A DNA stretch of 64,000 nt, from NCBI GenBank assembly GCA_020809705.1, contig CP085825.1, positions 6,138,001 to 6,202,000 on the forward strand, written 5' to 3'. Positions 20,103 through 30,945 of this stretch are shown piece by piece; the stretch's first letter is position 1; each line of letters starts with the position of its first letter. Made by a program: the position numbers and the translations under genes. Under the pieces are notes generated by a model that was not told the origin of the DNA, made no database searches, and worked only from the letters and a program-made list of their open reading frames with translations. The stretch is from Calonectria ilicicola (Eukaryota > Ascomycota > Sordariomycetes > Hypocreales > Nectriaceae).

Positions 20103-23100
20103 GAAAGGTCAAGGGATAATCTTCGAGTAACGTCGGAAGTTGGTTTGTTTTGCGAGGGGGGTTGAAGCGAGGGATTATCGAGGACCGCTCCGGAACGGGG
20201 AGGGGGGAGAAGGTTTAGGCCGGGGAGCCGGGAATCTTGTCGTTCTCACGGCGGTGACACTGCGAATGTTGGTGGAGACAGACGACGACGGGTGGCATCA
20301 AGGAATGGGGATGGAACTGCGGCAGAGCCCAGACAATTAGGACTTGCCAGGTGCGAGGCGGTCATCGAAGCTCAAGGCTAGGATGCTGGTGTCTGTCAGT
20401 TGGGCAGGGCGTCGGGCATTGGTGGACAGTTGCCGGCGAAGCGATGCAACAAGTATGGGATAGTTAAAGTCGACGATATGGTGCGCGCGCAAGCGGGTAC
20501 GCGGGGATTCGGAGCTATGACGGCGGGATAGCCCCAGCGCTTGTGAGTAAGCAGCTCTTGCTGGTGGTGGGTGCGAGAGATAAGAAAGAGGAAATCGGCA
20601 GCAATTACACGATATCGATACAGCGAATCCGATACAGGTCCGCGGCGAAGTTACCTCCTCTGAAGGGTCTAGATTGCGTTCTATATAAGCAAGCTGTCAG
20701 GTCAACTCTGTTGGGGAGCTGGATGGGCTTATATTATGAGAGTGGAGGCATACACACGAGTCGGCTTGGCTCCATTTGCCCTGAAGAGGGACTGGGCGTC
20801 ACACATCTGGACAACCATGACAGAGGCCACAAAAGTCGCTGGCGGGTACTCGTTACTTCGAGAACTGCCACTGGGGTCGGTTGGAATTGGATTGGGTCGT
20901 CGTTTGGACCCTGCGTTGTGGAGAGCCGGCCGTGTAAGACAAGTGGCGTCACGACCAGAGACTCCATGATGGGGCACAAAAAGCCATCACGTCATGGCCA
21001 CCAGGGGGGACGATGATCTGAGACCCTGGGCGAGGCGGGCATGAGGGCATTCCCGGCCATTGCCTGGGGCCCATGACGTTGGTCTGCCGCATCTACATGT
21101 GGTGTTGGGTGTGTTGGTCAGAGTTGACTACATGCTGCATATGCGGAATCCGAAAATCACATTTGCCAAAAATGGGGGAAAGCCCTGAATGGATGATGCA
21201 AAAGGTAACATGGCCATGTCGACGGCGGCGCGGCATCTTCCATACGCCCCCCAAAAAAAACCCAAAATGGTGGCCGACAACGATGGTCTAGGTACATAAT
21301 ACCTGGCTTCTACGTAGCGATGGATTCTTCCCCTTCGGCTTGGACACGATCCGAGCAGTCATTTGTGCAACAACCAAAGAGGAAAACTGGGGCTGGAGGA
21401 TTGGGTGGATGAAGCAAAGGCGCGATGGCGCCCTGATTCGAGCGATCCGGATGCCTAGTTGTTCCATCATGGGCATCGACGCTACGGCTGCGCCCGCTGT
21501 GGGCTGGCAGCCCCTTGTACTCGGTTCCTGTTCTGGAGAGCAAGGCAACGAGGGGACCCCAGCGAACTGTGAATGGTGATCGAGGTTACTCGTACCAGAA
21601 AGATGATTCCCGAAGTGGTCTGGTTGTCCTACTTGGTTTAATCGAGCTCAGGGTGAACCCAGGACCGGAGGGGACGGTCTTGCTAAATTCTATCTGTCGG
21701 GGGTTAAGGAGCAAGTCGTTGTCGTCATTGGTAAATCCCGCCCACCCTCACAACGTGAACCAAAAGCGGAGCAGAGGGACAAAGACAAAGGCGTAGGGGG
21801 AGGGAAAAAAGAGACGACGCCTGACAAAAACGGTGATGATGACATGCAAATGCGACGCTGACTCCCATATCGCTGTTCGGAATACGAAACTCTCTTTTTC
21901 TTTCCCACTCTGCCAGGCGATGATTGCCATGAGTTGCCATCATATGGCATGGTGGACCTCCAGGGGCTATCCCCGCGTCCATGTCATGACAACTAACCAG
22001 CAACAACAAACTTTGGATTGCCAGGATTTGAATAAGAGGGTCCCGAAAAGAGGGGAGACAGCCAGGCATCATCGTTATTCGGCCATTCTGCGTGAGTTCA
22101 ACGACACCGGCCTTGGCTAAACAAATTCCAAGTTATTCACCTTCAACCAGCTTGCAAAAGCCTGGCCCTATATCCGGGCTCTGCTCCACTGAGCGCGCCT
22201 TTTCCTTTTCCTCTTCCTCTCCCTTCTTTTTTCCTCTTCCCTCCGTCACTGATTTGGTTAAAACATCCGATCCTTGCATGGCCCAAGGTTTCCTTTTTTT
22301 TAAGGTGTGGCTGTCCAGATCGAGATCAAAGAGGAGACGCTGCAAGCACTCTCTCTCGTCCAACCTGGGACAATGACGACGAGAAAATGCAACCTCAGAG
22401 TTTGAGTTGGTTTCCTTCGAAATCGCTGACTCTGATTGGACATTGATAACGGATGTGTAATGGAAATGCAACATGGGGGGAAAAAAGGAAAACGGAAGAG
22501 GATGCGAATGCAATGATGCATAGGCTTCACAGGCAGGCAGCATGATAGTTACATGGCACACGCACACAGGCAAATTTGTGTTTCCCGGCGCAGCAATGAG
22601 AAAATTTAGAATAAAAATAAAATAATATGCAAATAAGATAATTAGAGTTGAAATAAGTAGCCTCGCGGCTTCCTTCTTTTTCTTCTTTTTTCAAGGACTG
22701 TGCACGCGTGTGTTTTTTCCCCTCATTTCATCTTCATGCTACTATACGTACTACCTTTTTTTTATGATCTTGTAACGGGATGCCGCTAGCCATCCGGTTC
22801 TGCCCCAAACATCTTCCAAGTGGGTCAGAGGTTTGGACCCTTGGTTCGAGCCTCGTTTACTTTTGGAGCATCATGACCCGCCGAGTCTATCAGTAGCGGG
22901 TGCTGATCGCTGCTGGCTCGATCAGCCTTTGACGTCTTTGAATGATGGGGACGGGATTGGCCCTGGGCAGAGGAGGAGGAAGAAGAAGAAGAAGAAGAAG
23001 AAGAAGAAGAAGAAGAAGAAGAAGAAGAAGAAGAAGAGGAGGGCCTTGGCTGTTTCCACCCCGTTTAGCCATCGGCGGTGGACTCGGTGCTTTGACAACA

Positions 23101-24497
23101 AGGAGGACCACCCCGCCGTGCCTCCACAACCAAGGCAACATGGACAATGTTCTAGGCTCTGTCTGCCCTGAATGAGGCCCGGCTTTGTGTTGCTGCTTGC
23201 CCATTGCGCAAAAAATTCAATGGCAATGGCGATGCCGAAGATCTAAAAGCTCCTAGCCCCGGGACTTGGCCCTCCTTCACATGTTAATCCAAGCCGCCAT
23301 TGCCCTTGGTGGTCTGGTGGCTGAATCGGGGTCTGAGCGTGCATCCTCTCCATCCCCACCGCAGTCGCCGCCACTATCACCGTCCAAGTCGAAGTGCATC
23401 ATCTCGTCACCCAAACATTTACCCATACTTGCTGCAACTGCTGCAGCTGCACTGTGCTTGCTCTCTTCTCCACACTGGACTTGTGCTGTCCACTTTCTCA
23501 TGAGGGTCTCTTCACCTTTTTTCTTTTACCGTCTTTTTTCTTCCCTCTTTTTCTTTATGGGGCGACTACCAACTTATGGACTCGCTTGTCCCAATTCATC
23601 CATCAACGGATTTGGCAGCCGTGCCGTTAGTTGAGAAGTGCATGGTGGCTGGCATGGTGCGTCTTCTTCTTCTCCAACCACCTCACGGTATGCCGCTTAC
23701 TCTCACCCCGGCCAAGCATAACAGTGCACATACATACATGTACATACACAACGAGTTATCCCCGCTTACATCGGCTGCACCGCATCATGATAGCCCATCG
23801 CACTGTGCAGCCCAGCCAGACACGTGCCTCTGCCACCCTCCAAACGGCGGCAAAGACACAGTAAGACATTCCAGATGCCGACCAGTGAGCGCCCCTGGGT
23901 TTCGTACCTGAGAACGGACAGGTCAAAAAAAACTGGCCTTGTCCCCACCTCCTCGCTTCGACCGGTCGTCCCTTGGCTTTTAACCTGAATCAGAACCCTG
24001 GCTTGTTTTTTATTCCATGTACACAGCAGCTGGTCGCGTGCATTACTTCGCAATGCAGCACACAAAATGGCGGTAACAAGGCCGCGACTGAAACCGGGGG
24101 TGAAGAGAGGGCAATGGCATTGGGACAGGGTCGCTTTGAGAAGGGGGCTGGCTGGCATCTAGATCCATTGCGAAAGGCAGTCTGGCCGCAGAATAGATCT
24201 CCTAGTTCCAGTATCGAAAGAGTCCTGTCGTATCCACGTCTCCTTAGCGGGGAAGGGGAAGCTTTTCGGAACGAAGACGCCTCTCGCCTCCTCACCTCAG
24301 CTCACCTCGCCTTTCTTTCTTTTTGTTCTCCTCCTCTTTTGACTCGTCCTCTTCTTATTACTTCTTCCTCCCCTTCCCCTCACATCAGCCTTCACAACCC
24401 TCCGACCTCCATCTCTCATAATAGACCCTCATCATAACAATCTTCACCGCGCTCTCATATACCCATCCCCTAGAAAGAAAAAAAAGCCCCATCCATC
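20103..24497. other. 4.4 kb gene-poor divergent region
   Basis: No supportable gene between the RING/LON start and the small two-exon gene. Contains a long (GAA)n tract at 22979-23037, several homopolymer runs, and a strongly pyrimidine-rich segment just before the downstream gene (24300-24480), typical of a fungal core promoter and 5' leader. Frames of 80-150 codons exist on all strands but overlap and show no family features. An unannotated noncoding transcript is possible but cannot be shown from sequence. Confidence 0.5.
22979..23037 (+). repeat. (GAA)n microsatellite, about 19 units
   Basis: Uninterrupted AAG/GAA triplets flanked by AGG triplets, giving a pure purine tract of about 70 nt on the plus strand. 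It gives artificial poly-Lys, poly-Arg and poly-Leu frames, which are not genes. Confidence 0.95.
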
Positions 24498-25021
24498 ATG
24501 CTCGCCTCATTGATGAATTCTTCTAAGGCCCCCGAGGCCATCCCCGCCCCAGAGGTTCGAGCAGAAATCACCGCCCTCTTGTCCTCCCTCGTCGAAGCGC
24601 TCGAGCAGCATCCATCTTGGACCCCTCCTAACCCACCACGAAACCTGTTTCACATCTGGGATTTTGTCAAGCGCTCTCACTATATCATGACTGAGCTCGA
24701 TAACATCCAAAACGGCAACCCTACCAAATACCCAGAGCAGATCCGTAATGAAGGTGGTGAGTCCCCCCTCACTGCCAACCCTCGGCAGTCTAGCCCCTCC
24801 AAACTCGGCTCATTGTGCTTACATGAGTAGCGACCGGAGCCCACGCCGCCGCCCTATGCTTCCAGGACGTCTGCACACGTACCATAACCGCAAACGAGAT
24901 GATTCAAAAACCCGCCATGCTTGTCATGCTTGGTCTCTCCCAAATCGATTTTGGTGAGCTCGTCCGTGAACGATCAAACAAAGTTTGCGACGCCGTTGGC
25001 AAGGCCTCTTCGTCTGCCTAA
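24498..25021 (+). CDS. Small unrecognised protein, two exons
   Basis: Two exons, 24498-24756 and 24831-25021, with a 74-nt intron (GTGAGT donor, GAGTAG acceptor) splitting a codon after its first base; 149 residues in all. The rebuilt protein is mostly helical in appearance: PEVRAEITALLSSLVEALEQ, then FHIWDFVKRSHYIMTELDNI, and after the junction ATGAHAAALCFQDVCTRTIT and MLVMLGLSQIDFGELVRERS, ending ASSSA. No signal peptide, membrane segment or catalytic motif. I do not recognise the family. Support comes from the clean splice signals, the in-frame continuation and the coding-like composition, with a CT-rich leader directly upstream of ATG. The unspliced frame would stop soon after the donor. 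Confidence 0.72.
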
Positions 25022-25551
25022 TTGTCAAGTTGGTGAAGCGAGGATACACGATATGAAAGCGATAATGAGAGAATATTTTGGCTGCTGGGGGATGGCGTAC
25101 AGGCCGTGAGAACACAAACGAACCATGGGAAACTGGTCTAGATTTCAAATGAGAAGGGGGGACAATGGCAACGGCAGTTGGGCCGGTTGTCACGTTTGTA
25201 ATGCGTCATCGTATTTGAGCCTTCGAGAGAGCCCAGACCCCACGAGAGCGCGCTCTGAAACTCGAAAGCTGTCATGCATTGTAGGTGCCTGCTGTGAAAT
25301 CATCATCAATCATCCAAGAAAACCTGTGAACCTTTGAATTTCCGCCCTTGGATATTTCCCAACCCGTACCCATCTTTGAAAACCATCCCAAACCGCCCAT
25401 ACAATCAAGCCGAAACCAATACCCAACAAGCATATCCCAATAATCCAGGTACACTCTACCCATGTAATCAAAACATGAAAGCAGAGCGATTCGCCAGTTA
25501 CCAAAAAGAAAAATTAGCCGGTATATATGGTGCTCTCGATCCTTCCCGCAC
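25022..25551. other. Convergent 3' intergenic region
   Basis: Between the small two-exon gene and the INSIG-like gene. No gene, RNA or repeat recognised. Confidence 0.6.
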
Positions 25552-26787
25552 TCATTGAACCCCAGCCCATCGGCCCTTGATTACCGCAGATCGTCCCATA
25601 GCCAGGCGGCGACCGATGTTGCCAAAGCAGACACAGCTGCAAAACAAGACGCTAAGCATCCAAACTCCCGTTTCGACTGTCTGGGGTTGAGCAAGCCCGC
25701 CGAGAGTGAGAAGATCATCATAAGAGGAAGGCTCAGTGGACGAAGCGTTGGCGTAGGAGAAACTGGACGGGCTTGGCATGATTTCCGGATTCACACCAAG
25801 CAGAAGACCAGATCCTGCAAGTCCTACTATAGTTGAGAGAACAAACCCAGGCTTTGAGCGGTCGATCAGCCACCACATAAGAGGGTTAACTAGGGCAAGG
25901 GACAGAGACACCTGCAAGGTGGACGCCCAAGCCACCTTTCGCTAAGGGAGGAGTTAGTTTTCATGCGAATACAATGTCAGCCAGGCACTTACAATAGCAA
26001 AGAGAATGCCAACAAAGGCACCAACAGCTCGGATTACGAGCGCCCAGTCTGTACTAGGGTCAGGGTCCTTGGTGGGGGCACCATCCTTTTCTGACACGAC
26101 GACGTCATCTGCTTCCTCACCAACCGACTGCTCCCATACTCGATCGAACCACGGTAACAGTCGACCAAGAATCACGCCAGCAACACCCCAAGAAGCGAGG
26201 TGAGCCCAATTGTACGTTGGCCGTACGATACCTTCGGTAAATGGGGACAGCCTGCCGGACTGGCTGTGAAAGCGAGTGGTTGTAACGAGGACACCGTAAC
26301 CAACGCCCAAGACGAAGAGCAAAAGGCTTCTGAATGCAAGTGAAAGGGGCGAAGGTGCTGACAAATGTAGAATCTGAGGCTCGCATGGGCGAATCGAGGA
26401 GCGGCGACGAATAGCATGTGACCGATCGCGCATCAGTTCATAAGTGGCATCGTCGAGACTTGGGCGCTTGATCGGCGTCTGCGCGCCGGTGCCCCAGGGC
26501 GTATCGAGCTCTTCCTGGTCGGCAAAGACATCATCTGCTGAAGCTGTTGGAGAATAAATTCCATAAAGGGCCCCAGAGGTGAGGTTCTTGAAAGATTGAG
26601 GCCGGGTCAAGGTGAGCGGTTCGGGGGTCGGCTGAAGGAAGCGCGGGTCAGTAAACTCCGCCGGAGCTGGTGTGGCGGGGCCTGAATCCTGATCTGGGGG
26701 AGTTGGGCTTGTAAGGTTGAGGTTGAGATTGAGCGCAAAGGGTCGTCGGGGAATTGGTCGCATGAGTGGCGGTCCATCGTCGGCCAT
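25552..26787 (-). CDS. INSIG-domain protein
   Basis: Endoplasmic-reticulum membrane regulator of sterol synthesis; fungal INSIGs bind or modulate HMG-CoA reductase. Two exons, 26787-25993 and 25941-25552, with a 51-nt intron (GTAAGT donor, CCTTAG acceptor) in phase 0; 394 residues. The first 140 residues are a Pro-rich cytosolic region with PFALNLNLNLTSP and LTSGALYGIYSP. About six membrane segments follow (RSLLLFVLGVGYGVLVT; WAHLASWGVAGVILGRLL; IRAVGAFVGILFAI; LQVSLSLALVNPLMWWLIDR; GFVLSTIVGLAGSGLLLG; GVWMLSVLFCSCVCFGNIGR). The phrases RPTYNWAHLASWGVAG and LVNPLMWWLIDRSKPGF match the INSIG core. Without the splice the gene would lose half the domain. The start has MADDGPPLMRPIPRRPF and is the first ATG. 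Confidence 0.9.
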
Positions 26788-28086
26788 TTTGATTGATTGA
26801 AAACTTCGTTTCCTGCAGATTGGAGCGTTCGAAAAAACGATAGTTGGTGGCTGTCAAAAGTCACAGAAGATGACCCTAATTTGGATGGTCAGCGGCAATG
26901 GCCAAAATAGGCAATCGGCTGGTTGGGTTCTGCGTGAATGCAAAAAAATCCACCCTCAGCCCACAGATAGCACGTCGCTCACCAAAACGATGGTTCGGGC
27001 CGTTGTATGCAACGTAAGGTGCGGTTGTAGCTTAAGCAACAGGATGGGAAGCACAAGGCGGTGGAAGTCGAGCCTGTTTAAAAACTGACAGGTTTGACGA
27101 GCTGTGTGGTTGAGACGTATGGCTTTTGAGTTGGCCAACCGGGAGGTCCGAAATGAAGCCAATGTCTTCCGGACGCAACGGAAAAAGAAATGCGAGTCCG
27201 AGTAAATCAATTGTTTGAGACGTTTGCCATCAGCTTGTCCACACCTGAGAATAATTTGAATTGATATTCGAGGGCAAGCCGAGATGATGCAATAAGAAAG
27301 CTGTGCGATTTGTTTGTTGAGAGAGAGGAGAGGGGAGCTGAACGCTGGTGTTGCCTTGGGTCGGAGTGTCGTCGAGTCGCGCGGCAGACGGCGTCTCTGT
27401 CGCGATTCTGACCTGAATTGGGAAGGAATTGGAAATGAAGGGAGGGCCAAAATAGAATTGAAGACAAGACGAGATGAGAAGAGGGGACGAACGGGAAGCT
27501 ATGACCTCACGTATATTTCGTTCTGATGGTACCCACGTGCTCCTGCTGGGGAATGGGGAAGTGGTGGGAGTGAGCTATGGTGACCTTCAATCTGGGGAGC
27601 CATCTCGAGGAGGAGCGCGAGGCGCGTAAAACTCGACCGTTCCATCGACCGCATGACCAGTGTATGTACGTACTCTGGCGAGACCCAGCCGGCAGGTAAT
27701 AACGGAGCATGACATTCCAGCCCTTCAGACGCTTGGCTATACGATATGCGTTGCCAAAACTCAAACCTTGCATGGGAAAACGGGGTTGCTTAGCCGCAGG
27801 AGGAGAGGAGAGTCTTCTGGATGTCTCCGATCACATGCGCTTGCAAATCTGCCACAGAGCCGTCGCTGTTCCCCACAAGACCCCATCAGGAGCCCTCCAC
27901 CGGCAAGCGGCAGTGGGGACGCGGGCGGGCACGCACTGCCATGCGACCACTGGACGACCCGCTTCCAGTGAACGCACACTGAAATCAACCATTTCACCAT
28001 CCAGGCAGTTGAGAAATGACCCCGGGCCCGAGAATAAAGCCGCCGCAATAGGTCACCATCAGGGCGACGGCCCCGCGGGACGAGTG

Positions 28087-28104
28087 CAGTCAGTCAGTCA
28101 GTCA
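28087..28104. repeat. (CAGT)n microsatellite
   Basis: Four to five tandem CAGT units. Confidence 0.85.
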
Positions 28105-28221
28105 CCTCCCCCTCCTCGCTGGCTGCATCTTGGTTCTTGTCGCTAGCACCAACTTACCCCACAAAGTGTTGCAGGCGGCTCATTTCCAATTCAAATTCCG
28201 CCTCCTTGCCACCCAGACGAG

Positions 28222-28268
28222 ACTCACACTCACACACTCACACACCACACACACACGCGCGCGTGCGC
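28222..28268. repeat. CA/CG alternating purine-pyrimidine tract
   Basis: Mostly ACAC units running into GCGCGCGTGCGC; alternating purine-pyrimidine sequence of a type that can adopt left-handed DNA. Confidence 0.8.
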
Positions 28269-28953
28269 TTTGGAGTGCGAGATCTAGACCCCAATACGCG
28301 AGGCACAGTTTGTGGCGGCCGAGCTGACCGGCTGCACGCGAGACCTAAACCCCGATCAGTCTAGCCCAGAGCGAGCCCAAACCCGCATGGGTGGAAATCA
28401 ACTGGAATTCCGAGATGGCCGAACAGGTCCGCCCCCGTCCGTCCCAGATTGATTGACGCCGCACTGGCCAGCCCGCTCAACAAAGATTCGTCCAGGGTTT
28501 GGTTTGGATGAGGGGGCCGCTTGTTGGTTGGGTCGGCGTCAGCACCGCTTGGCCGTGCTTCAGAGGCCAAAGACTTTCAGCGGTGCTGACAGGGCCGGCC
28601 GCAATGCAACGCACACTTGCAGCCAAAATGCACAACAGAGCTGGGCCTGTCCAATGAGGCTTGGCTTGCGTTGCTGACAGTGTACGCGACGTCGGACCAC
28701 GGCCAGATTTACATGTGATTTTCCCTATCATGGTGCGCCAGGTTATCATGATACATCTGCAATGGTATCCAATTCTGCACCAGCGTTGCATTGCGTTCGT
28801 TACATCCCATTGTGGCACTGATCGCTGATTCCCTCTGCAGTACAGCTATGTCCAGTCTGTTCACGGTGTGTAGGTATCAACACTTCCATTATTTCTAAAT
28901 CTGTACAACTGCCAAATACTCTTTTTTTTTCGTCCAGAATACCAATGCCCTCT

Positions 28954-30459
28954 CTACTCGTCATCACTATCCTCGTCACTGTCCTGTTCCTCGTCCACGA
29001 GCTCATCTTCGCTATCCTCAGCTCCCTCTGGACGGGGTATCATCAAAAACGCCGTCATGCATGTGATTCGGTTTTGTGTCTCATAAGTTCCCAGCAACTT
29101 CCCCTTTTGGCCTGCGGGCTTGGCTTCCTTCGTTGACGCCGGCTTGCCCTGGACCTGCGCAAGCTCAGCGCCCGTCACTCGCCATAGCCGGATCCGCCCA
29201 TCACTGCTACCGCCTGTCACATACAAGGTCGATGGCTCTTCAGCGCTCTTGACCACTACAAAGTCCTTGATTCGCCCCTGAACGCCGCCTTCCTTGCCGC
29301 CAATCTCACCAAGCAGCTTAGCGGTAGGTAGTGACGGCTTGCTGTCGTCATCTCCCGCGCTTGGCTTTGAGAGGTCTGTGTCCTTGGTGGAAAAGAAGAG
29401 GATTCGGCCATCCTCTGTGGAGGCTGCAAGTACAGAAAAGTCCTTGGTCTCGTCGACTGAGACATAGGAGAATTGATGCACCTTGGTTCGAATCGTGCCC
29501 ATCACGCGGCATTTGGGTACACTGTCCATGCCAAATACCACAATATCCCGGTCGAATCCGACAGCAAATTCGTCAGCGCCGTCCACGTTGCCCCAGACCA
29601 CACGTCGGCCCTCGCCAGTCGAGTGTTTGCCTTCGCCGGCTTCCTGAAGCATCTCCTTGCTAAAGTTGAGCACGCCCGCCTTCTTTCCTGTCACTAGATT
29701 CCATAGTCGCATTGCTCGCTCTCCTTTGCTGACACTGATCATCAATTTCATACTGGGGTGAATCGCAAAGTCATTGACGCCTGATGGGGTGCCTCCAAAT
29801 GGTGCTGTATCACCGCTTGGCCGGCCATGGGCCTTTGGGATAGGTGCCTTGATGTTGCTGAGAAGGGACCAATCTCGTGTTCGCGTGACGGCAATGTTTG
29901 AGTCCTCGCTCGACGACAGCAGTTTTGAACGTGTAGGAAAGGACAAGGATGTCACCGTTGACGAATGGTGAAGCAACGCGCCAACCTCTCTGTTCTTGGG
30001 GTTCTCGAGAATCGGTCGAGGGGCCACCTTGGCCAGAATTTCTTGGTTCTTGCGGCTTGGTGGGTGCGCCGATAGATTGTAAACATTGATTCTCTCGTCG
30101 GTGCTGCCCGATGCGAGCATCACCTTTTGCGTCTGGCCAGGGACAGGGGCTGACACCGACGATACAGCCACGCAACGGATCGCAGAGGTATGCGCATTGA
30201 ATAAAAAGGTATCGGCAAACTCGGTCTCGTCCTTGGGACCGATTGTCGCAGTTAATCCGTGTAGAATTCGATCGTAGGACCCCACCACGATCTGAACAGT
30301 CTCGGCGGCAGTCGTAGTTTCTTGCTTGACCTGCTTAGTCTGCTTGACCTGCTTGGTCTGCTTGATCTTTTTGGGTTCGCTCGATTTGACCTTTTTGCTG
30401 GATGGCTTCTCAATGGCGGGCTCGCTCTGCGCGACAGCTTGTCTCTTTCTTTTGGCCAT
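28954..30459 (-). CDS. MAK11: WD40 ribosome-assembly factor MAK11
   Basis: Homologue of yeast Mak11 and human PAK1IP1, a nucleolar WD40 protein needed for 60S subunit assembly. Single exon, 501 residues. The N-terminus is Lys-rich with tandem KQTKQV repeats, fitting a nuclear/nucleolar signal. WD-like blades follow: VGSYDRILHGLTATIG, FNAHTSAIRCVAVSS with LASGSTDERINVYNL, LLHHSSTVTSLSFPTRSKLL with SSSEDSNIAVTRTRDWSLL, INDFAIHPSMKL-type repeat with MRLWNLVTGKKAGVLNF, and VTGGSSDGRIRLWRV. The LHHSSTV and VNDFAIHPS phrases are characteristic of this family. The C-terminus is an acidic Glu/Asp/Ser tail (EQDSDEDSDDE). The start at 30459 directly begins MAKRKRQ. Confidence 0.92.
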   Translation of the reverse strand: MAKRKRQAVAQSEPAIEKPSSKKVKSSEPKKIKQTKQVKQTKQVKQETTTAAETVQIVVGSYDRILHGLTATIGPKDETEFADTFLFNAHTSAIRCVAVSSVSAPVPGQTQKVMLASGSTDERINVYNLSAHPPSRKNQEILAKVAPRPILENPKNREVGALLHHSSTVTSLSFPTRSKLLSSSEDSNIAVTRTRDWSLLSNIKAPIPKAHGRPSGDTAPFGGTPSGVNDFAIHPSMKLMISVSKGERAMRLWNLVTGKKAGVLNFSKEMLQEAGEGKHSTGEGRRVVWGNVDGADEFAVGFDRDIVVFGMDSVPKCRVMGTIRTKVHQFSYVSVDETKDFSVLAASTEDGRILFFSTKDTDLSKPSAGDDDSKPSLPTAKLLGEIGGKEGGVQGRIKDFVVVKSAEEPSTLYVTGGSSDGRIRLWRVTGAELAQVQGKPASTKEAKPAGQKGKLLGTYETQNRITCMTAFLMIPRPEGAEDSEDELVDEEQDSDEDSDDE

Positions 30460-30945
30460 GGTGTGTCGAGCTGTTTGTGTTGTAGGTGTAGTCGATCTGG
30501 ATAAATCTGCAAGACCCAGGACGGGCGCCCAACAAAAAAAAATCTAGGTGACTGATAAGATAAGACAGCTTAAATGCATAACCCCGTCATGTGGGGTGGA
30601 GGCAACCATGACACCCCATCATAGTCTAAATCAAGAAGCATAACACCAAGCCAAGGAAAATTAATGAAATAAAGAAAGGTAAAGCTAAATAATATAGCTG
30701 CATTATAGTTGGATTCTTCTTGAATTTTCTCCCCTGAAACTAAGCTTAGAATGAAATTTACGTGATGCACTAGCATCCCATCCCATCCTCCACATGAGCA
30801 TCAACTGTGACATCACATGCACTTCAAATCAACAAGGCAAGGGACAAAAGTTGGGCATGCTAAACGCCAAGTATATTCAGTTGTATATCCTAAAGAATTT
30901 TTATAAATGTCTCGCCAAACCCTAATAAAATAAGCCTTCGTTGCA
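30460..30945. other. Short intergenic region
   Basis: Upstream of MAK11 and downstream of the Ark/Prk kinase (both minus). A/T-rich; nothing recognised. Confidence 0.6.

Larger units (their letters stand above)
26788..28953. other. INSIG upstream region and MAK11 3' flank
   Basis: 2.2 kb without a supportable gene. Holds a CACGTG E-box at 27534-27539 (about 750 nt upstream of the INSIG start), a (CAGT)n tract at 28087-28104 and a CA/CG alternating tract at 28222-28268. Confidence 0.5.

Noticed and set aside
22833..23204. Frames with poly-Lys, poly-Arg or poly-Leu runs
   Set aside because: Created only by the (GAA)n microsatellite; flanks show no protein features.
29473..29520. GGTTCGAATC motif resembling a tRNA T-loop
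   Set aside because: Lies inside the MAK11 coding region and has no cloverleaf around it.
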